Source: CAVALG01 sp963589585 | Lineage (GTDB): Bacteria > Bacillota > Clostridia > Oscillospirales > Acutalibacteraceae | Assembly: GCA_963589585.1 (NCBI GenBank) | Contig: CAVALG010000069.1 | Span: 1 to 14,312 of the forward strand | Direction of reading: 5' to 3' | DNA length: 14,312 nt | In this document: piece by piece, positions 1 to 6,970 of the stretch | Numbering within the stretch: the first letter of the stretch is position 1 | Layout of the letters: each line of letters starts with the position of its first letter | Program-made: the position numbers and the translations under genes | The notes under the pieces: model-generated | What the model was told of the DNA's origin: nothing | The model's input: the letters and a program-made list of their open reading frames with translations, nothing else | The model's database searches: none

Positions 1-704
1 TCCTTACCGCAAAAAGAAAAGAGATTTACCCTTACGAAATTACATTAAAACGCAGGGACGACCTTGCCGAATTGAGTTCTACAAATGCGACGGCATACTA
101 TGAGGAACACATTTTCCACGATAACCTTGAAGACGATACTTGGTTCCATAATAATATGCGCAATGTTGCAAGGCAGACCGCAAAAGGCTTTTGCGAGTAT
201 TTTGGGATTGGGTTCCGTGACCCGTATGAGGGCGGCGAGGTTAAACCCGTGCCGCAGCCTGAACCCACGCCTGTACCGCAGCCGACAGTCGGTACAGATG
301 TTTACTATGCGGTTTATGCCGGCGGAAGATGGCTGCCGGAAGTAAAAAATCATAACGATTACGCAGGGCTTAAGGGTCAGCCTATACAAGCGCTTAAAAT
401 GCGGCTTTCACAGGGTGATATCAAGTACCGCGCCCATATAACCGGCGGAAAAATAGGGGGCAGGAAATACCGTCCGCAATGGCTGCCGTGGGTGAAAAAT
501 TACGAAGACTACGCAGGAATTTACGGTCTTAACATTGATATGATACAGGTTTCCGCAGTCGGCAAAAGCGCCGTCTACCGCGCCGAGTGTGTTGGGTCGG
601 GAAACTATTTGCCCGAAGTTGAGGGGTACAACAATTCCGATGCGAACGGCTACGCAGGCATAGCCGGCAGGGCAATTGATAAATTCCAGGCGCGGATAGG
701 GTAA
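1..704 (+). CDS. N-acetylmuramoyl-L-alanine amidase, C-terminal part with three ChW-like repeats (5' truncated by window)
   Basis: The reading frame is open from the left edge (first full codon at base 3), so the start lies outside the window. The first ~60 visible residues (…YYEEHIFHDNLEDDTWF…GFCEYFGI) resemble the last helix region of Amidase_3-type zinc amidases, which cut the bond between N-acetylmuramic acid and the stem peptide. A Pro-rich linker (PVPQPEPTPVPQP) follows, then three related ~40-45 residue repeats, each with W/YLP-x-V, an N/G-rich turn, a YAG motif and a hydrophobic strand. This resembles the ChW-like cell-wall binding repeats of clostridial exoenzymes and phage lysins. 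It ends in tandem stops TAA TAG, and the second TAG starts a heptad repeat array. It could be a host autolysin or a prophage endolysin, since the catalytic core is not visible. The family call is from recall of the motifs. Confidence 0.75.
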   Translation, partial: LTAKRKEIYPYEITLKRRDDLAELSSTNATAYYEEHIFHDNLEDDTWFHNNMRNVARQTAKGFCEYFGIGFRDPYEGGEVKPVPQPEPTPVPQPTVGTDVYYAVYAGGRWLPEVKNHNDYAGLKGQPIQALKMRLSQGDIKYRAHITGGKIGGRKYRPQWLPWVKNYEDYAGIYGLNIDMIQVSAVGKSAVYRAECVGSGNYLPEVEGYNNSDANGYAGIAGRAIDKFQARIG

Positions 705-739
705 TAGACTTTAGATGTTAGACACTAGATATTAGATGA
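705..739 (+). repeat. Heptad array, five TAGAYNN units, abutting the amidase stop codon
   Basis: Five perfect in-register 7-mers: TAGACTT, TAGATGT, TAGACAC, TAGATAT, TAGATGA. The first TAG is the codon right after the amidase TAA stop, so the array starts at the gene end with no spacer. Confidence 0.9.
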
Positions 740-803
740 GGGTAGCGGTAGTTTTAATAATAGACAGTAAATCAAGATTTCAGTTAGTTTTTTCTCTCCC
801 TCA

Positions 804-826
804 GTCAAAAATCAAAGATTTTTGAC
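804..826. repeat. Stem-loop cassette a (loop AAA) between CTCTCCCTC and module e
   Basis: Perfect 10-bp arms GTCAAAAATC and GATTTTTGAC around an AAA loop at 814-816. The flanks from TCTCCCTC on the left to CCCGTCAG on the right are identical to those at 10881-10986, where the loop is TTT instead. Confidence 0.9.
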
Positions 827-1044
827 AGCGTCTCGGCTGCCGCCTCGGTCGGTGCTTCTGCTTCGCAGAGGTGTCCACCGGACACCCGCACCCCCGTCAG
901 ATGGAGGCAAGGGGTTTGTGCATACCGTCAAATTGCGGATGGACGGTAAATTGAGATTAGCATTGGTTTTTTGTACTTACAGTAAAAGCTTTTTGCTGTC
1001 TGCTTGCAGGGATGTCGTTATGCTGAACCTCTTGACTCCCTTGT

Positions 1045-1252
1045 TCTAGATGTTAGACGCTAGATTTTAGATGTTAGACTGTGGCAACGGTAGTTTTATA
1101 ATATACGGTAGGCTGCTGTCTGTCCCGGAACCGTCTTGGCTCACTCAATCTAGATGTTAGACGCTAGATTTTAGATGTTAGACTGTGGTAACGATAGTTT
1201 TATAATAGGCGGTAGGCTGCTGTCTGTCCCGGAACCGTCTTGGCTCCCTCTG
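1045..1252 (+). repeat. Tandem duplication of a ~104-bp repeat monomer
   Basis: Two near-identical monomers at 1045-1148 and 1149-1252. Each holds five heptads (1047-1081 and 1151-1185), the R2 core (GGCAACGGTAG or GGTAACGATAG) and a tail ending in GTCTTGGCTC. The second flows into CCCTCTGACGAGGGAG and a stem-loop, the first into CACTCAA and the next monomer. This shows the basic unit and its direction. Confidence 0.85.
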
Positions 1253-1263
1253 ACGAGGGAGCT

Positions 1264-1286
1264 GTCAAAAATCGAAGATTTTTGAC
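1264..1286. repeat. Stem-loop cassette a (loop GAA) in reverse-oriented flanks
   Basis: Perfect 10-bp arms with loop GAA at 1274-1276, between GACGAGGGAGCT and TGAGGGAGAGAAGA. The copy at 2021-2043 has the same flanks but loop TTC. The wider context pairs CTTGGCTC (about 1243-1250) with GAGCCAAG near 1299-1306, giving a longer interrupted hairpin. Confidence 0.85.
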
Positions 1287-1325
1287 TGAGGGAGAGAAGA
1301 GCCAAGGTAAAACAGAGTTGCAATT

Positions 1326-1380
1326 ACTGTCTATTATTAAAGTATAATTGCATATTTAAGATTAATAATAAACGACAAAT
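1326..1380. repeat. R2 head-to-head junction with TATTTAAGAT core
   Basis: A reverse R2 module (ACTGTCTATTATTAAAG) meets a forward R2-like module (AATAATAAACGACAAAT) through CATATTTAAGATT, with no heptad array between. The same arrangement recurs at 2081-2135, 13358-13412 and 13729-13784. Confidence 0.7.
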
Positions 1381-1820
1381 AGTTCTTACCGCTGACTTTT
1401 TCTCTCCCTCCGAGTTTTGCCCTACGGGCAAAACCCACCGTCTCGGCTGCCGCCTCGGTCGGTGCTTCTGCTTCGCAGAGGTGTCCACCGGACACCCGCA
1501 CCCCGTCAGGTGGAGGCAAGAGTTTGTTGGTACCGTTGGTTTTCTTTGTATTAACTGGCGGACGGCAAGTTAGATGTTTGATCCTAGACGCTAGACGCTA
1601 GACAGTAGACATTAGACAAGGGTGACGGTAGTTTGAGCGCTGACGGTAAGCACAATCTCTTGTCGCCCTCTGACGAGGGAGATGTCAAAACGAAGTTTTG
1701 ACAGAGGGAGAGAGAAAGCCTGCTGTAAGAACAGATTAATGTCTGTCCACCAAGCTATCGCCCACCACTTCTAACATCTACAGTCTACAGTCTAACACCT
1801 AAACCTGTCTCTCCCCCTCC

Positions 1821-1839
1821 GTCGAGGCTTTGCCTCGAC
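1821..1839. repeat. Stem-loop cassette d (GTCGAGGC-TTT-GCCTCGAC)
   Basis: Perfect 8-bp arms around TTT, placed between CTCC and ACCTCCCCCGTCAGGTGGAG. Those same flanks hold unrelated stem-loops b and c elsewhere (2170-2184, 1414-1434, 8309-8329, 13446-13460, 13819-13839). Confidence 0.85.
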
Positions 1840-2599
1840 ACCTCCCCCGTCAGGTGGAGGCAAGGGTTTGTACTTACCGTCAGCACTCAAACTACAGTAA
1901 CCCAAATCTAATATCTAATGTCTAACGTCTAACATCTAGAATGGCAAGGGTTTAAGGAATACCGTCGGCGCACAAGCCGCCGTTACCCGCAATCTCTTGG
2001 CTCCCTCTGACGAGGGAGCTGTCAAAAATCTTCGATTTTTGACTGAGGGAGAGAAGAAAGCTAAATGAAATCTCAATTTATCGTCTGTTATTAAAACTTC
2101 CTTAACTATATTTAAGATTAACAACATACGGGAAATAGCATTTGTCGTTGGCTTTTTCTCTCCCTCCGTCACGGCTGCGCCGTGCCACCGTCTCGGCTGC
2201 CGCCTCGGTCGGTGCTTCTGCTGCGCGTCAGGTGTCCACCGGACACCCGCACCCCCGTCAGGAGGAGCCAAGAAGATTGATAGTAACGGCAGCCTAAGGA
2301 CGGACGGCAGATAATTCTTACTGTAAGTACAAAAAACTAAAGCTAATCTCAATTTACCGTCTATCCGCAATTCTATGGTATGCACAAGCCCTTGCCTCCA
2401 CCTGACGGGGTGTGGGTGTCCGATGGACACCTGACACGAAGCAGAACCCCTTGCCTCCCTCTGACGAGGGAGGTGGCACGGCGCAGCCGTGACGGAGGGA
2501 GAGAAAAACCAATGGTAATAACAATTTACCGTCTGTTATCAATCTACCGTTACCGCAGTCTAACATCTAAAATCTAATATCTAACATCTAGTATGCCTC

Positions 2600-2618
2600 A
2601 AACCACTTCCGCGCGGCT
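2600..2618. repeat. 19-bp sequence repeated inverted at 4366-4384
   Basis: The 19 bases starting AAACCACTTCC and ending GCGCGGCT occur as an exact reverse complement at 4366-4384, inside block 2. It sits at the right end of block 1, just past array 2556-2590. Nothing else is recognised between 2619 and 2707. Confidence 0.7.
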
Positions 2619-2707
2619 CGCCTAAACGCCGGCTACGGTTTCAGTCAGTCGTCTATCATCAAGTATAAAAAAGCGTAAGAATAGTAAAATGCGGTTTCGC
2701 TGCCACT

Positions 2708-2855
2708 GTCCGCCCCCTAAAAAGCCCGACCGCGGCGCCAAGCGTTCGCTTGGTGACGGCGCATTTGCAGGTGGTGCGCTGTTATTGCGTTGCTGCGTTA
2801 TGCGCCGTCCGAAAACGGAGTTTTCCGCCGCGGTCGGGCTTTTTAGGGGGCGGAC
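2708..2855. repeat. Cloverleaf palindromic element, copy 1
   Basis: Perfect 28-bp outer arms (2708-2735 with 2828-2855) enclose three inner helices. These are hairpin CCAAGC/GCTTGG (2738-2743 with 2748-2753), a 9-bp stem GACGGCGCA/TGCGCCGTC (2755-2763 with 2801-2809) carrying a ~37-nt apex, and hairpin GAAAAC/GTTTTC (2811-2816 with 2820-2825). The result is a four-way junction shaped like a tRNA cloverleaf, but it has no tRNA consensus. The right arm is followed by six T, so the (+) transcript would also resemble a very strong intrinsic terminator. The relative at 10592-10736 keeps the inner parts while the outer stem sequence differs. It may be a MITE, a structured RNA or a cruciform-forming DNA site; the function is unknown. 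Confidence 0.85.
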
Positions 2856-2914
2856 TTTTTTGCAATCGCAGCTGTTTAAAAATTTGAAGGAAGCATCGCT
2901 TGCCGCCTGTTATC

Positions 2915-2970
2915 AAAACCGCCGTTATATTTTAATTCCGCATTAAAATTTGCGGGCTGACGGCGGTTTT
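2915..2970. repeat. Nested hairpin derived from an R2 module
   Basis: Outer arms AAAACCGCCG (2915-2924) and CGGCGGTTTT (2961-2970) enclose inner arms ATTTTAAT (2929-2936) and ATTAAAAT (2942-2949). The left part (CCTGTTATCAAAACCGCCGT) is a reverse R2 module. In the remaining leader up to 3110 I see AT-rich sequence but no strong promoter. Confidence 0.65.
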
Positions 2971-3120
2971 CTCGTCTTTTTGTGTCACAGTGGCTGAAGG
3001 CGGAATAAAATATAGCGTAGATTATAAATTTAAAAAGATTTAAAAATTGCCGCCTTTACGGCGAAAATCGGGAAATAATACTATTAAAGCAGACAAATTA
3101 TTTTTTTCTGAGGTGGGAAT

Positions 3121-4194
3121 ATGGCAGATATAACTTTACTTCCGCAGGTGTTTTTAGGCTGCAATTCGGGCAGCGGTTTTATTTCAAAATTCGGTTCGGT
3201 ATATAACGGAGACAGCGGCTGGACCGCGCACATAATTAAAGGCGGACCGGGAACGGGTAAATCGACTTTTATGAAAAAAATCGCCGCAGAGGCGGCAAAC
3301 CGCGGTTTTAGCCCGATAATAAGCCCCTGCACGGGCGACCCCGATTCGCTTGACGCGGTTATAATACCCGAAGTATCCGCCGTGATAATGGACGGCACGG
3401 CGCCGCACATAGTAGAGGGCGAGAACATAGGCGGTGTTGAGCGCATAGTGAATTTCGGCGACGCGTTCGATTACCCAAAACTGCGCCGCCGCAGAAACGA
3501 AATCATAAAAACCAACAGAGCTGTATCCGAAAATTATCGGCTCGTATACCGTTATACGGCGGCAGCCGCCGCGCTTAAAAAATCGGTTTTGCCGATTTTG
3601 CAATCCGCCGTTGACGGCGAAAAAACAGCGGCATTCTGCCGTAATTTTGCGCGTAAACACCTGCCGAAAACAGACGGTACGGGCAGGGAGACAACCGTGT
3701 TTTTGGAGGGGGTGACCTGCAAGGGCAAAATATTCTACGGCGACGCACCCTCGCACCTTGTAAGTGACATAACCGTAATAGATGACCGCCGCGGTGCGGC
3801 TGCCGACGCGGTTATAAAGGGTATAGCCGCCGCCGCAAAACAAAACGGGTACGATTTTATAATTTGCCCCGACCCCTTAATTCCCGACACACTTTTAAGG
3901 CACATTATAATTCCGCAGGCAGGGGTTGCCGTTATTACGGGAACGCGCGATACTGTAACGGGCTGCACCCGTCAAATACACGCAAAGCGATTTTTAAAGG
4001 GCGAAGAAACGGCAAAAGAACGCATAAATTTCAGTTTCCGCACGGCGGCAGAACTTGAAAATGCCGCAATCGATGTTATGAAAAGGTGCAAACAACTGCA
4101 CGATGAACTTGAAAAACTGTATTCGGACGCTGTGGATTTTACGGTAATTGACGGGCTTTACAGCGAAATTGTAAAGGATATGCTGGGCGAATAA
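3121..4194 (+). CDS. P-loop ATPase of the PRK06851-like family, second nucleotide site degenerate
   Basis: The 357-residue protein has a canonical Walker A (GGPGTGKST, residues 41-49), then SPCTGDPDSLDAVIIPE and a Walker B-like strand AVIMDGTAPH (about 87-96). This matches my recollection of a Firmicutes two-half NTPase family (PRK06851, ~360 aa) of unknown role. The C-terminal half repeats the pattern: residues ~222-274 (VIKGIAAAAKQNGYDFIICP, then DPLIPDTLLRHIIIPQAGVA) align by eye with 43-91. Where the first half has GTGKSTF the second has GAAADAV, so the second P-loop seems lost. The ATG has GAGGTG five bases upstream (3110-3115), which fixes the start. It stands alone with repeats on both sides; the substrate is unknown. 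Confidence 0.8.
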   Translation: MADITLLPQVFLGCNSGSGFISKFGSVYNGDSGWTAHIIKGGPGTGKSTFMKKIAAEAANRGFSPIISPCTGDPDSLDAVIIPEVSAVIMDGTAPHIVEGENIGGVERIVNFGDAFDYPKLRRRRNEIIKTNRAVSENYRLVYRYTAAAAALKKSVLPILQSAVDGEKTAAFCRNFARKHLPKTDGTGRETTVFLEGVTCKGKIFYGDAPSHLVSDITVIDDRRGAAADAVIKGIAAAAKQNGYDFIICPDPLIPDTLLRHIIIPQAGVAVITGTRDTVTGCTRQIHAKRFLKGEETAKERINFSFRTAAELENAAIDVMKRCKQLHDELEKLYSDAVDFTVIDGLYSEIVKDMLGE

Positions 4195-4255
4195 AATCTG
4201 AAAATCGCAGACAAACTTTCGGTTACAGCGTAAATTACACAAATATAAACAGTAT

Positions 4256-4286
4256 ACCGCGCCTGCCGCTTTATGGCAGGTGCGGT
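4256..4286. terminator. Hairpin downstream of the P-loop ATPase gene
   Basis: A 12-bp stem (ACCGCGCCTGCC with GGCAGGTGCGGT, one G-T pair) with a 7-nt loop lies 61 bases after the stop. It has no T-run, so it is a weak candidate terminator or simply the left flank of repeat block 2, whose array starts at 4291. Confidence 0.4.
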
Positions 4287-4733
4287 GTGCTAGATGTTAG
4301 ATATTAGATTTTAGATGTTAGAATGCGGTAACGGTAGATTGATAGCAGACGATAAATATTAAGACAGCCGCGCGGAAGTGGTTTGCGGCGGCAGTCGCAG
4401 ACCGCGGAAGTGCGGCGGTTGGTTTAATGACAGATGGCAAGCTGTTCTTATCGCCGGCTCTTTCTCTCCCTCCGGGTTTTACCCTACGGGCAAAACCCAC
4501 CTCCCTCGTCATAGGGAGGCAAGGGTTTCTGTATGCCTATAATTAACAGCGTCTGCCGTCTGTTCTGAGGTCTCTTGGCTCCCTCGTTCTAGATGTTAGA
4601 CATTAGATTTTAGATGTTAGACTATGGTAACGGTAGTTTGATAATAGACGATAAACTGTGATTACCGTCAGTTCTTCTCTCCCTCCGTCACGACTGCGCC
4701 GTGCCACCTCCCTCGTCAGAGGGAGGCAAGGGT

Positions 4734-4778
4734 TTCTGCTTTGCAGAGGTGTCCACCGGACACCTCTGCAAAGCAGAA
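4734..4778. repeat. Perfect palindrome, 21-bp arms, 3-nt centre
   Basis: Left arm 4734-4754 and right arm 4758-4778 are exact reverse complements around ACC. It is a head-to-head fusion of two copies of module e: the GGTGTCC-ACC-GGACACC core is common to all copies, but here the CTCTGC-AAAGCAGA part is present on both sides. Confidence 0.9.
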
Positions 4779-4806
4779 GCACCGACCGAGGCAGCAGCCG
4801 AGACGC

Positions 4807-4831
4807 AGGCAAAAATCAAAGATTTTTGCCT
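4807..4831. repeat. Stem-loop cassette a variant with paired base change
   Basis: Arms AGGCAAAAATC and GATTTTTGCCT pair perfectly (loop AAA, 4818-4820). In other copies both arms carry GTC and GAC at the positions that here read GGC and GCC. The change on one arm is matched on the other. Confidence 0.8.
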
Positions 4832-4894
4832 GAGGGAGAGAAAAAAGCTACTGAAATCTCAATTTACTCTCTGTTATCAAAACCACCGTTACCC

Positions 4895-4971
4895 ACATCT
4901 AATATCTAAAATCTAATATCTAAAGTCTAGTATCCCACATCTAATGTCTAAAATCTAATGTCTAACATCTA
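4895..4971 (-). repeat. Two five-unit heptad arrays in one register
   Basis: Arrays 4895-4929 and 4937-4971 (units read NNRTCTA on +) are separated by GTATCCC, which is itself seven bases. The pair covers eleven heptad steps without losing phase. Confidence 0.85.
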
Positions 4972-5117
4972 GCTTGGGTGAGAGAAAAAGGCTAACTGTA
5001 AGCAACATTTACCGTCTGTTATCAAAGTACCGTTACCCACATCTAATATCTACTGTCTATTATTAAAACTACCGCTACCCACATCTAATATCTAGTGTCT
5101 AACATCTAAAGTCTAAA

Positions 5118-6041
5118 TTAAAACACCGTTTCAATAACGCGTTCGGAGCAGTCGGGCGAATAGCGCCAGCGGTCGATATGGTCGCCGTTTACATAATACT
5201 TAAGCGGCTGCGGCGATTCGCAGCGGTCAAATGCGTCAACAATTATCAGTTTGACCTTCATTTTTTGCGGCAGCAGACTTTTTATGTACACGCCTACGCC
5301 CTGCCCTGCGGTAACTCCGCTGCGCGGCTCGGCAAGCCCTGCTAAGTTGGGAGAGAGTTCTATAAACACGCCGTAATCTTCAACCGAGCGGATAATTCCG
5401 CCTACCGTTTCGCCCTGTGAAAACGCCGCCGCGTTTTCCTCCCAAGTGCCAAGCAGCTCTTTAAGGGTGAGTGTAATTCTGCCGCGCTCGTCAATTGTTT
5501 TTATCGCCGCTTTTATTACCGAACCGCAGGAAAATCTGTCGGACGGGTGGGATATACGCGAAACGGAGATTGAATCAATCGGCAAAAGCGCCGCTATGCC
5601 GCACCCGATATCGCAAAATGCGCCAAAACTTTCAAGGTGGGTCACACGCGCGGTTATGATGTCGCCCGGGACAAGCGAGCATATGTATTCTTTTCGGCAC
5701 TTTTCCTGCGCGCGCCGGCGCGAGAGCATTGCAAACGGCACGCCCGAACCGTCGGTTCGTATCTCGTCAACCGTAAAACTTATGGGCTTGCCTACACGGG
5801 AAATAAGCGCAATATCGCGCACCTCACCTTCGGATATGCCGATTGCACCCTCGTCACGCGGTATAATGCCGCGCATACAGCCGAGGTTGACAATTAAATT
5901 GTGGTCGCGGTCACACACAAAGGCATTTGCCTCCAAAACATCACCTTTTTCGCAGGCGTCCTGCAATGCGGATATGTTTTTAAGCGCAGATTTGTTTTTA
6001 AGGGTTGTCAGTAAAAATCCTTCGGGATAATAGTTGTTCAT
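5118..6041 (-). CDS. S1 RNA-binding domain protein (ribosomal protein S1-like, Clostridia type)
   Basis: From the ATG at 6041 the product is 307 residues and starts NNYYPEGFLL. Three S1/OB-fold segments can be read: a divergent one about 33-108 (HNLIVNLGCMRGIIPRDEGA), a clear one about 124-195 (PGDIITARVTHLESFGAFCD), and one about 210-268 (GGIIRSVEDYGVFIELSPNL, then AGLAEP). S1 domains bind single-stranded RNA. This stand-alone architecture is familiar from Clostridia, where its exact role is not settled. The frame stays open 54 codons further upstream, but that part has no ribosome binding site and overlaps the terminator hairpin at 6133-6176. The ATG at 6041 has AAAGGA twelve bases upstream, slightly far. 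The 3' end meets a heptad array with only two bases between. It is convergent with the ATPase gene. Confidence 0.85.
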   Translation of the reverse strand: MNNYYPEGFLLTTLKNKSALKNISALQDACEKGDVLEANAFVCDRDHNLIVNLGCMRGIIPRDEGAIGISEGEVRDIALISRVGKPISFTVDEIRTDGSGVPFAMLSRRRAQEKCRKEYICSLVPGDIITARVTHLESFGAFCDIGCGIAALLPIDSISVSRISHPSDRFSCGSVIKAAIKTIDERGRITLTLKELLGTWEENAAAFSQGETVGGIIRSVEDYGVFIELSPNLAGLAEPRSGVTAGQGVGVYIKSLLPQKMKVKLIIVDAFDRCESPQPLKYYVNGDHIDRWRYSPDCSERVIETVF

Positions 6042-6090
6042 TTTAATATCATTTCCTTTCGTCACCGGCGAAAATTTTTTTACTTTGTAA

Positions 6091-6096
6091 ATTATA
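6091..6096 (-). promoter_or_regulatory. Candidate -10 box for the S1-domain gene
   Basis: TATAAT reads on the minus strand 50 bases upstream of the start at 6041. No good -35 box lies 16-18 bases further upstream, so this is a weak call resting on one hexamer and on the terminator that separates the gene from its upstream neighbour. Confidence 0.35.
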
Positions 6097-6132
6097 TGCA
6101 GGCGCGAAAGCAAAATATTATATAAAGCGATT

Positions 6133-6176
6133 AAAAAACGGCCGGCAGCCCGAAACATAGCTGTCAACCGTTTTTT
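6133..6176 (-). terminator. Intrinsic terminator of the zinc-ribbon gene
   Basis: Stem AAAAAACGG/CCGTTTTTT (6133-6141 with 6168-6176) encloses an inner GGCAGC/GCTGTC pairing (6144-6149 with 6160-6165, one G-T). On the minus strand the transcript ends in a GC stem followed by six U, 14 bases after the zinc-ribbon stop. The A/T tracts are symmetrical, so it could also work on the plus strand. Confidence 0.75.
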
Positions 6177-6189
6177 GTTTTTAAATTTA

Positions 6190-6894
6190 TCAGTCTTTTT
6201 CAAAATAGATTTTCAATCCGCTGTAACTTTCTTCAAGGCACATAACGCCGTCGTCTATTTTGCACTCAATCTCGTCAATCTTTACGCCGTCGTCGGTTTC
6301 TTCCCAATCCATCGTTTCCTCATTATCGCCCGATGTCAAATAAGCTTTACCGTCGCTTTTAAGTTCAAGCCGCATATCTTTTAAAATGTTTACAGAGTCG
6401 GCGTCAAGTTCGTCGCTCAGACCTGTGGCTGCTAACTTTTCAATTTCGGATATGGTGAATTTTTGACCGTTTATTTCAAAATCGCGTACCTTCCAGGTGC
6501 CTGCAGGGCTGCTTGCCGATAAAAATATAATTACTACGGCAACAACTACCGCTACCGCTGCGGCAATTGCGGTGTAAAACCACCACTGTTTATAAACGGG
6601 CTTTTTGGCGGCTGCAGGCGCGCCGAAAGCGGGCTGAGCGGCGTAAAACGGTTGTTGCTGTGCGGCAGGCTGAACTGGGGGCTGCGCAGGTGCTGTGTAT
6701 ACAGGGGTTTCGGACTGTTGTGCAGCAGGCTGAACAGGCTCTGCCGACAGTGTGGGCTCGGCTGCAGATTGACCCGAAATCGGGATTTCGGGCGCTGCGC
6801 CTATCGGGTCGCCGACAGGTTGAACTTGTGTTCCGCATTCGCCGCAAAATGCCGCGCCGTTTTCAATTTCTTTTCCGCAATTTTTACAAAACAT
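6190..6894 (-). CDS. Membrane-anchored zinc-ribbon protein with extracytoplasmic C-terminal domain
   Basis: The 234-residue protein opens with a zinc ribbon (MFCKNCGKEI…FCGECG; Cys 3, 6, 17, 20). A long Pro/Ala/Gln-rich linker (~25-98), one membrane helix (~104-126, AIAAAVAVVVAVVIIFL) and an acidic ~105-residue C-terminal domain beginning GTWKVRDFEINGQ follow. That last part looks like a small beta-rich domain of the kind seen in lipocalin-like or DUF proteins. Such zinc-ribbon/helix/outer-domain proteins are common in Clostridia; a sensor or envelope role is guesswork. The start is fixed by GGAGGA six bases upstream (6901-6906) and a consensus promoter. A terminator follows, so it is probably monocistronic. 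Confidence 0.75.
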   Translation of the reverse strand: MFCKNCGKEIENGAAFCGECGTQVQPVGDPIGAAPEIPISGQSAAEPTLSAEPVQPAAQQSETPVYTAPAQPPVQPAAQQQPFYAAQPAFGAPAAAKKPVYKQWWFYTAIAAAVAVVVAVVIIFLSASSPAGTWKVRDFEINGQKFTISEIEKLAATGLSDELDADSVNILKDMRLELKSDGKAYLTSGDNEETMDWEETDDGVKIDEIECKIDDGVMCLEESYSGLKIYFEKD

Positions 6895-6935
6895 AACTAT
6901 TCCTCCGTAATTTTTATTAAGTAAATGCTGATTTA

Positions 6936-6964
6936 ATTATACACAAAAAGGTGAAACTTGTCAA
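6936..6964 (-). promoter_or_regulatory. Perfect-consensus sigma-A promoter for the zinc-ribbon gene
   Basis: On the minus strand TTGACA (6959-6964) and TATAAT (6936-6941) are separated by exactly 17 bases. Both hexamers match the housekeeping consensus at six of six. The -10 box is 41 bases upstream of the start codon, and the -35 begins seven bases beyond the end of the metallophosphoesterase gene. Confidence 0.9.
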
Positions 6965-6970
6965 TTTTTA

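Larger units (their letters stand above)
705..2600. repeat. Intergenic repeat mosaic, block 1
   Basis: No convincing gene; open frames here are made of repeat modules. In order: heptad array 705-739 (+), R2 module about 738-775 (+), stem-loop a 804-826, module e about 829-905, tail about 908-1000, two tandem ~104-bp monomers 1045-1252 with arrays 1047-1081 and 1151-1185 (+), stem-loop a 1264-1286 in reverse flanks, an R2 head-to-head junction 1326-1380, stem-loop c 1414-1434 plus e about 1438-1507, array 1571-1619 (+, seven units), stem-loop 1684-1702, array 1767-1801 (-), stem-loop d 1821-1839, array 1904-1938 (-), stem-loop a 2021-2043, junction 2081-2135, stem-loop b 2170-2184 plus e, tail copy about 2295-2395 (-), stem-loop b 2477-2491 (-), R2 about 2527-2555 (-), array 2556-2590 (-). 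The left side is mostly (+) and the right side (-), so the block is an inverted macro-repeat. Confidence 0.85.
4291..5117. repeat. Intergenic repeat mosaic, block 2
   Basis: This lies between two convergent genes and contains no supported gene. Order: array 4291-4325 (+), R2 about 4326-4356 (+), GC-rich insert with the 19-mer 4366-4384, stem-loop c 4476-4496 (one mismatch), tail about 4525-4575, array 4590-4624 (+), R2 (+), stem-loop b 4689-4703 (one mismatch), palindrome 4734-4778, module e (-), stem-loop a 4807-4831, R2 about 4863-4892 (-), arrays 4895-4929 and 4937-4971 (-), partial monomer with R2 (-) and a three-unit array 5039-5059 merging into the next R2, and array 5081-5115 (-). The array ends two bases from the stop codon of the S1 gene. 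Confidence 0.85.

Noticed and set aside
804..826. Rho-independent terminator
   Set aside because: The hairpin is AT-rich, is followed by GC-rich module e and has no T-run; the same unit occurs many times far from gene ends.
1936..2430. 164-codon open frame on the minus strand
   Set aside because: It consists of stem-loop cassettes, module e and tail modules read through, starts in a heptad region, has no ribosome binding site, and its peptide parts recur in other repeat copies.
705..2600. CRISPR array
   Set aside because: Repeats are 7-bp tandems or ~100-bp monomers, are inverted as often as direct, have no unique spacers of regular length, and no cas genes are nearby.
2708..2855. tRNA gene
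   Set aside because: The cloverleaf shape is suggestive, but the arms are far too long and there is no T-loop consensus, CCA or plausible anticodon arm.
2689..2946. 85-codon open frame on the plus strand
   Set aside because: It spans the cloverleaf palindrome and the nested hairpin; the coding look comes from the GC-rich inverted arms.
3184..3843. 219-codon minus-strand open frame within the ATPase gene
   Set aside because: It is a shadow of the plus-strand gene, which has a clear P-loop and ribosome binding site; the shadow has no recognisable motif.
6042..6203. Upstream 54-codon extension of the S1-domain protein
   Set aside because: It overlaps the terminator hairpin, has no ribosome binding site, and the family-like N-terminus starts at the ATG at 6041.
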